A stretch of 10,439 nt of DNA from JBECKS01 sp040235395 (GTDB taxonomy: Bacteria; Pseudomonadota; Gammaproteobacteria; Pseudomonadales; JBECKS01), in the NCBI GenBank assembly GCA_040235395.1, contig JBECKS010000107.1:1-10439 (forward strand), written 5' to 3'. The translations under genes were made by a program, and so were the position numbers. The notes below the pieces were generated by a model. The model did not search any database, was not told the origin of the DNA, and was given only the letters and a program-made list of their open reading frames with translations. Below, piece after piece: positions 8,741 to 10,439 of the stretch; the first letter of the stretch is position 1; each line of letters opens with the position of its first letter.

Positions 8741-8931
8741 TAACCCTCTCTCATTGCATCAAGATCGCCTTCCCATTTAATCTTGCCGCGCAAATCCCTA
8801 ATAGCCTGCTGCTTTTCCCTTTTAATCAAAAGACGCAAACCAAGTTCAACAGCCTCCTTTTTAGTTTGTACACCAGAAGCTTTTAAGGCGTCTGCCATCA
8901 GTTTGTCATCAATTACAATGTTAGTTCTCAT
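8740..8931 (-). CDS. vapB: VapB-family antitoxin (ribbon-helix-helix)
   Basis: A 63-residue antitoxin beginning MRTNIVIDDKLMADALK, the beta-strand plus helix pattern of ribbon-helix-helix VapB proteins, with EAVELGLRLLIKREKQ as the second helix and a charged tail DLRGKIKWEGDLDAMREG that would wrap VapC. The frame is open up to 9024, but the start at 8931 is preferred: AAGGTG lies just upstream, family members start MRTNI, and the 31 extra residues would be a hydrophobic non-homologous extension crossing the candidate operator. VapB should neutralise VapC and repress the operon with it. The module is complete and looks functional. Confidence 0.92.
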   Translation of the reverse strand: MRTNIVIDDKLMADALKASGVQTKKEAVELGLRLLIKREKQQAIRDLRGKIKWEGDLDAMREG

Positions 8932-8941
8932 GAAACACCTT

Positions 8942-8970
8942 ATGTGTATAAATATAAATAATATACACAT
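8942..8970 (-). promoter_or_regulatory. Candidate VapB/VapBC operator (9-bp inverted repeat)
   Basis: ATGTGTATA (8942-8950) and TATACACAT (8962-8970) form a perfect 9-bp inverted repeat with an 11-nt A/T spacer, ending 11 bp before the vapB start. A/T hexamers inside it (for example TATATT on the minus strand) could serve as the -10 box. Palindromes in this place are normal targets for VapBC autorepression; binding itself is inferred. Confidence 0.55.
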
Positions 8971-9036
8971 CATGGTGCCGAAAGGAAATATTAAACAAGC
9001 AAGAAAAACATGATCTGGATACATACACCTTGGGCG

Positions 9037-9121
9037 AGCAGTTTTGGTATGAAGAATAAAAAATGAGCAAAATCGGCCGTTCCAGAAACTAAAGCTTCAT
9101 TTGCAAAATCCCAAAACTGCT
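9037..9121. repeat. 11-bp perfect inverted repeat bounding an 85-bp element
   Basis: AGCAGTTTTGG (9037-9047) is the exact reverse complement of CCAAAACTGCT (9111-9121). A second pair, ATGAAG (9049-9054) and CTTCAT (9095-9100), is nested inside with an asymmetric internal loop, and a CGGCCG palindrome lies in the apical part. No target-site duplication is seen in the flanks. It could be a structured RNA, a tiny MITE-like remnant or a decayed recombination site; none is established. Confidence 0.45.
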
Positions 9122-9208
9122 AACTTTTTGATAAATAGAGATATTTCAGAATTTAGCTCCTTATTCCTGAGGCAATCTTGGGCCCTTGTTCCTGGCGTTC
9201 TTGCTCCA

Positions 9209-9272
9209 TTTACAAAAGTCAGAATAGTCTAGAGACAGCAATAAGTGCTTGAGCCTTAAAGGCTTTTGTAAA
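9209..9272. repeat. 10-bp perfect inverted repeat with inner hairpin
   Basis: TTTACAAAAG (9209-9218) pairs exactly with CTTTTGTAAA (9263-9272). Overlapping the right arm is a short hairpin AGCCT-TAA-AGGCT (9252-9264) followed by TTT, which could be a weak plus-strand terminator, although no upstream plus-strand transcript is apparent after 8306. Confidence 0.35.
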
Positions 9273-9283
9273 AGAATGAAAAA

Positions 9284-9355
9284 AACAACAAAAACAAATA
9301 CGCGCTCGCGCCCCACTAGCAAGTGAAACCGCGAAGCGTGAATCAGCTGTTATGT
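9284..9355 (+). repeat. Non-canonical attC-like structure before the first cassette
   Basis: The right end is a good R' box, GTTATG (9349-9354), at exactly the boundary where cassette A must begin. Upstream, ACGC (9300-9303) and TCGCG (9306-9310) pair with GCGT (9336-9339) and CGCGA (9330-9334), leaving G9304 bulged and one C/A mismatch; CACT/AGTG (9314-9325) forms an inner hairpin. The left box would be AACAAC (9284-9289), a poor match to CATAAC. It may be a degenerate attC of a lost or more diverged cassette. Confidence 0.4.
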
Positions 9356-9603
9356 GTATAAATGAAAATGGATGCAAGAAAATTACTCTTAATTAGTTGG
9401 CTTGGTGTTTTATTCATATTATTGGCTAGTGCATTTATTAGTCCGTATTTATTTATTGCGGTGATCCCATGGATGATATTTACATATTCAAAATTAATTA
9501 ACTGTGCCTGTTCAAGCTGTGGTGATAATTTGGGTTCACATCTTCAAAATATGAATTTATTAACTGGTAAATGTTTAAAGTGTTCAAAGTAAATACACAT
9601 AAC
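9349..9603. repeat. Head-tail inverted repeat of cassette A (11 bp)
   Basis: GTTATGTGTAT (9349-9359) and ATACACATAAC (9593-9603) are perfect reverse complements flanking the gene. Only the inner six or seven bases belong to the attC core box, so the match extends four to five bases into cassette-specific DNA. Confidence 0.8.
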
Positions 9604-9650
9604 CAGTTAATATTGTTGGACGCAGCAAAGCTGCGCCTCAAATTAAGGCG
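9350..9650 (+). mobile_element. Integron gene cassette A (301 bp)
   Basis: Bounded by the cut points G|TT of R' boxes at 9349/9350 and 9650/9651. It contains one gene nearly filling it, followed by attC at its 3' end, in the standard cassette order. Its first bases, TTATGTGTAT, are the reverse complement of ATACACATAA at the start of its own attC, so the circular form would carry a fully matched attC stem end. Confidence 0.8.
9362..9592 (+). CDS. Cassette protein: two-helix membrane protein with zinc-ribbon-like tail
   Basis: A 76-residue protein of unrecognised family. Two hydrophobic segments (about 8-25 and 28-43), separated by a Pro-containing turn, form a helical hairpin. The C-terminal part has Cys50-x2-Cys53 and Cys71-x2-Cys74 (plus Cys48), the spacing of a small zinc ribbon. 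No enzymatic motif is present. ATG 9362 is taken as start; ATG 9368 is an in-frame alternative, and neither has a Shine-Dalgarno, common for cassette genes. It fills cassette A and ends just before its attC. Function is unknown; a membrane-tethered zinc-binding regulator or partner protein is possible but unproved. Confidence 0.75.
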   Translation: MKMDARKLLLISWLGVLFILLASAFISPYLFIAVIPWMIFTYSKLINCACSSCGDNLGSHLQNMNLLTGKCLKCSK

Positions 9651-9655
9651 TTATG
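9598..9655 (+). repeat. attC recombination site of cassette A
   Basis: CATAAC (9598-9603) and GTTATG (9650-9655) form the R''/R' pair. Inside, TTAAT pairs with ATTAA. The central arm GGACGCAGC (9618-9626) pairs with GCTGCGCC (9630-9637) around an AAA loop, leaving A9620 extrahelical, the hallmark that lets integron integrase pick the correct strand. At 58 bp it is in the normal attC size range. Confidence 0.88.
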
Positions 9656-10003
9656 ATTTTTAAAATATGAAAAAAATCGCAACGATAATCAGCATATTAT
9701 TAATTCAAAGTTGTACATGGTTATCCATGGGGGATGGGGTGATGATGGTTTCAGGTGATGTTTCAGATTTTAGCGATAGCTCATGTCAACTAGAATTGTT
9801 GTCAGCAAACAGTAGTAAAAAAATTCTGCATTCGTTTGATGTGTCAGGTAAATTTAATCAAGATTTTACCATTTCACCAAATAAAAATGATTACATAGTC
9901 ACCATCATATGCAATGAGAAAAACATCTTCACAAAAAGAATAACGTATCCAAATGATATTGGGGTGGGTGGCGTATTAAACGTTGGTATTTTAAAAACAT
10001 AAC
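9650..10003. repeat. Head-tail inverted repeat of cassette B (17-18 bp)
   Basis: The head GTTATGATTTTTAAAATA (9650-9667) and the tail TATTTTAAAAACATAAC (9987-10003) are reverse complements except for one extra base in the head. The pairing extends about 11 bases past the attC core box, through the end of the coding sequence. Confidence 0.8.
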
Positions 10004-10051
10004 CAGGCGCATGTGCAGTGGACTCGCTAACGCTCGCCTCACTGCTTGGCG
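9651..10051 (+). mobile_element. Integron gene cassette B (401 bp)
   Basis: Runs from the cut point in the attC of cassette A to the G|TT of the next R' box (10051/10052). It carries one plus-strand gene with very short flanks and its own attC. It is visibly A/T-richer than the chromosomal genes at 3-8 kb, in line with foreign origin. Confidence 0.82.
9667..10002 (+). CDS. Cassette protein: small putative lipoprotein
   Basis: A 111-residue protein of unrecognised family. The N-terminus MKKIATIISILLIQSC has a short positive region, a hydrophobic core and a lipobox ending Ile-Gln-Ser-Cys16, so a lipidated envelope protein is likely; Gln at -2 is somewhat unusual. The mature part is beta-rich (GDVSDFSDSSCQLELL, HSFDVSGKFNQDFTI, KNDYIVTIICNE) and could be a transthyretin- or Ig-like sandwich with Cys40 and Cys82 available for a disulfide; this fold is a guess. 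No Shine-Dalgarno precedes ATG 9667, but a five-codon ORF (9653-9670) ends in an ATGA overlap with it. The TAA stop lies inside the attC R'' box. Confidence 0.75.
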   Translation: MKKIATIISILLIQSCTWLSMGDGVMMVSGDVSDFSDSSCQLELLSANSSKKILHSFDVSGKFNQDFTISPNKNDYIVTIICNEKNIFTKRITYPNDIGVGGVLNVGILKT

Positions 10052-10057
10052 TTAAAT
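9998..10057 (+). repeat. attC recombination site of cassette B
   Basis: CATAAC (9998-10003) and GTTAAAT (10051-10057) form the outer boxes, TAAC/GTTA being paired. GCAGTG (10015-10020) pairs with CACTGC (10040-10045). The apical part GGACTCGCTAACGCTCGCC pairs imperfectly, with the A after GG extrahelical as in the other attC. At 60 bp it has the normal size and position just after a cassette gene. Confidence 0.85.
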
Positions 10058-10439
10058 GGCCAAATGATGCTAAAGAATTTATTTAAAGGAATGGCGATTA
10101 TATTTTTGGCGTTAGTCTTAATAGTTGGGTCTTATGTATTTTATTTGTGGGCAACGTACATAGATCAATCTGTAACGGAAGGAACCTTTTACGGTTATAC
10201 AATAGGACAAAGTAAGCTAGAGGCTTTTGAAACGGTTAAGAACCAATATCAAAATAAAGAAATTACAGGCATTCATGTCTCAGAGCCTTTTCAGACGATT
10301 ATACCAGAAGAGCAAAAATGGATATTGTTAGAGGCAAATGATTACTGGAAAGTATTTCCAACAAAAGAACAGTCATTCTTTGATAGCATTAATATAACGT
10401 TTGAAAATGACAAAATTATTGAAGTACAGAGGCGTAGGC
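10052..10439 (+). mobile_element. Integron gene cassette C, right part outside window
   Basis: Starts at the R' cut point of the preceding attC and carries a plus-strand ORF that runs off the window. Its own attC is not visible. Confidence 0.7.
10064..10439 (+). CDS. Cassette protein: single-pass membrane-anchored, unknown function (3' partial)
   Basis: An open frame of 125 codons continuing past the window edge. After MMLKNLFKG comes one hydrophobic segment (about residues 11-30, AIIFLALVLIVGSYVFYLW), then a hydrophilic domain with YGYTIGQSKLEAFETVKNQY, which loosely recalls the GxTkxxvf turn-helix of BamE/SmpA-like modules. A type II membrane anchor with a periplasmic domain is the simplest reading. 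ATG 10064 and 10067 are adjacent in-frame starts; no Shine-Dalgarno. A three-codon ORF (10056-10067) from the R' box ends in an ATGA overlap with ATG 10064. Confidence 0.65.
   Translation, partial: MMLKNLFKGMAIIFLALVLIVGSYVFYLWATYIDQSVTEGTFYGYTIGQSKLEAFETVKNQYQNKEITGIHVSEPFQTIIPEEQKWILLEANDYWKVFPTKEQSFFDSINITFENDKIIEVQRRR

Larger units (their letters stand above)
8971..9283. other. Gene-free stretch between vapBC and the cassette array
   Basis: No plausible coding frame is seen on either strand. It holds the upstream part of the vapBC promoter region and two inverted repeats, listed separately. The junction between chromosome and cassette array probably lies in or left of this stretch, but no boundary repeat is evident. 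Confidence 0.6.

Noticed and set aside
8932..9024. N-terminal extension of vapB to 9024
   Set aside because: It would cross the palindromic operator and add a hydrophobic stretch foreign to VapB; ATG 8931 has a good AAGGTG.
9037..9121. Calling the inverted repeat an IS or MITE
   Set aside because: No target-site duplication, no transposase and no second copy in the window.
9121..9200. Possible extra attC between CTAAC (9120) and GGCGTT (9194)
   Set aside because: The internal arms do not pair and there is no central hairpin with a bulged base.
1..10439. CRISPR array, rRNA or tRNA genes
   Set aside because: No regularly spaced direct repeats and no tRNA or rRNA signature were seen; the only repeats are attC-type and inverted repeats.

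Overview
The window looks like chromosomal DNA of a gammaproteobacterium, probably a marine or aquatic one. This is inferred from the gene families, moderate base composition and integron cassettes; no rRNA or other taxonomic marker is present, so the genus is open. About 8.3 kb of ordinary chromosome is followed by about 2.1 kb of accessory DNA.

Positions 1-3062 (minus strand) hold a two-gene unit: a small MscS-type mechanosensitive channel followed 21 bp later by an RND/MMPL-superfamily exporter whose C-terminus lies outside the window. A perfect TATAAT lies just upstream of the channel gene. Diverging from it, 3242-8306 (plus strand) is a three-gene run: a protein with two NTF2/SnoaL-like domains that keeps the ketosteroid-isomerase base motif VEDPVG; a DUF3810-like membrane protein with an intact HExxH metalloprotease-type motif; and a 1036-residue fusion of a geranylgeranyl-reductase/FixC-type flavoprotein with a complete NADPH-diflavin (CysJ/P450-reductase-like) module. 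The fusion reads as a self-contained NADPH -> FAD -> FMN -> FAD electron chain acting on an unknown, possibly isoprenoid or lipid, substrate. The lipid or isoprenoid theme of the run is inference.

Positions 8339-8931 (minus strand) hold a vapBC toxin-antitoxin operon with a one-base overlap and a palindromic candidate operator. Positions 8971-9283 have no gene but contain two sizeable inverted repeats.

From about 9284 to the right edge lies an integron cassette array without an integrase in view: one non-canonical attC-like structure, two clear attC sites (9598-9655, 9998-10057), two complete cassettes and the start of a third. The cassettes encode a two-helix membrane protein with a zinc-ribbon-like Cys tail, a small lipoprotein and a single-pass membrane-anchored protein, all of unknown function. 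Each complete cassette has a head and tail that form an inverted repeat reaching beyond the attC core box. In two of the three, a tiny ORF starting at the R' box ends in an ATGA overlap with the start of the cassette gene.
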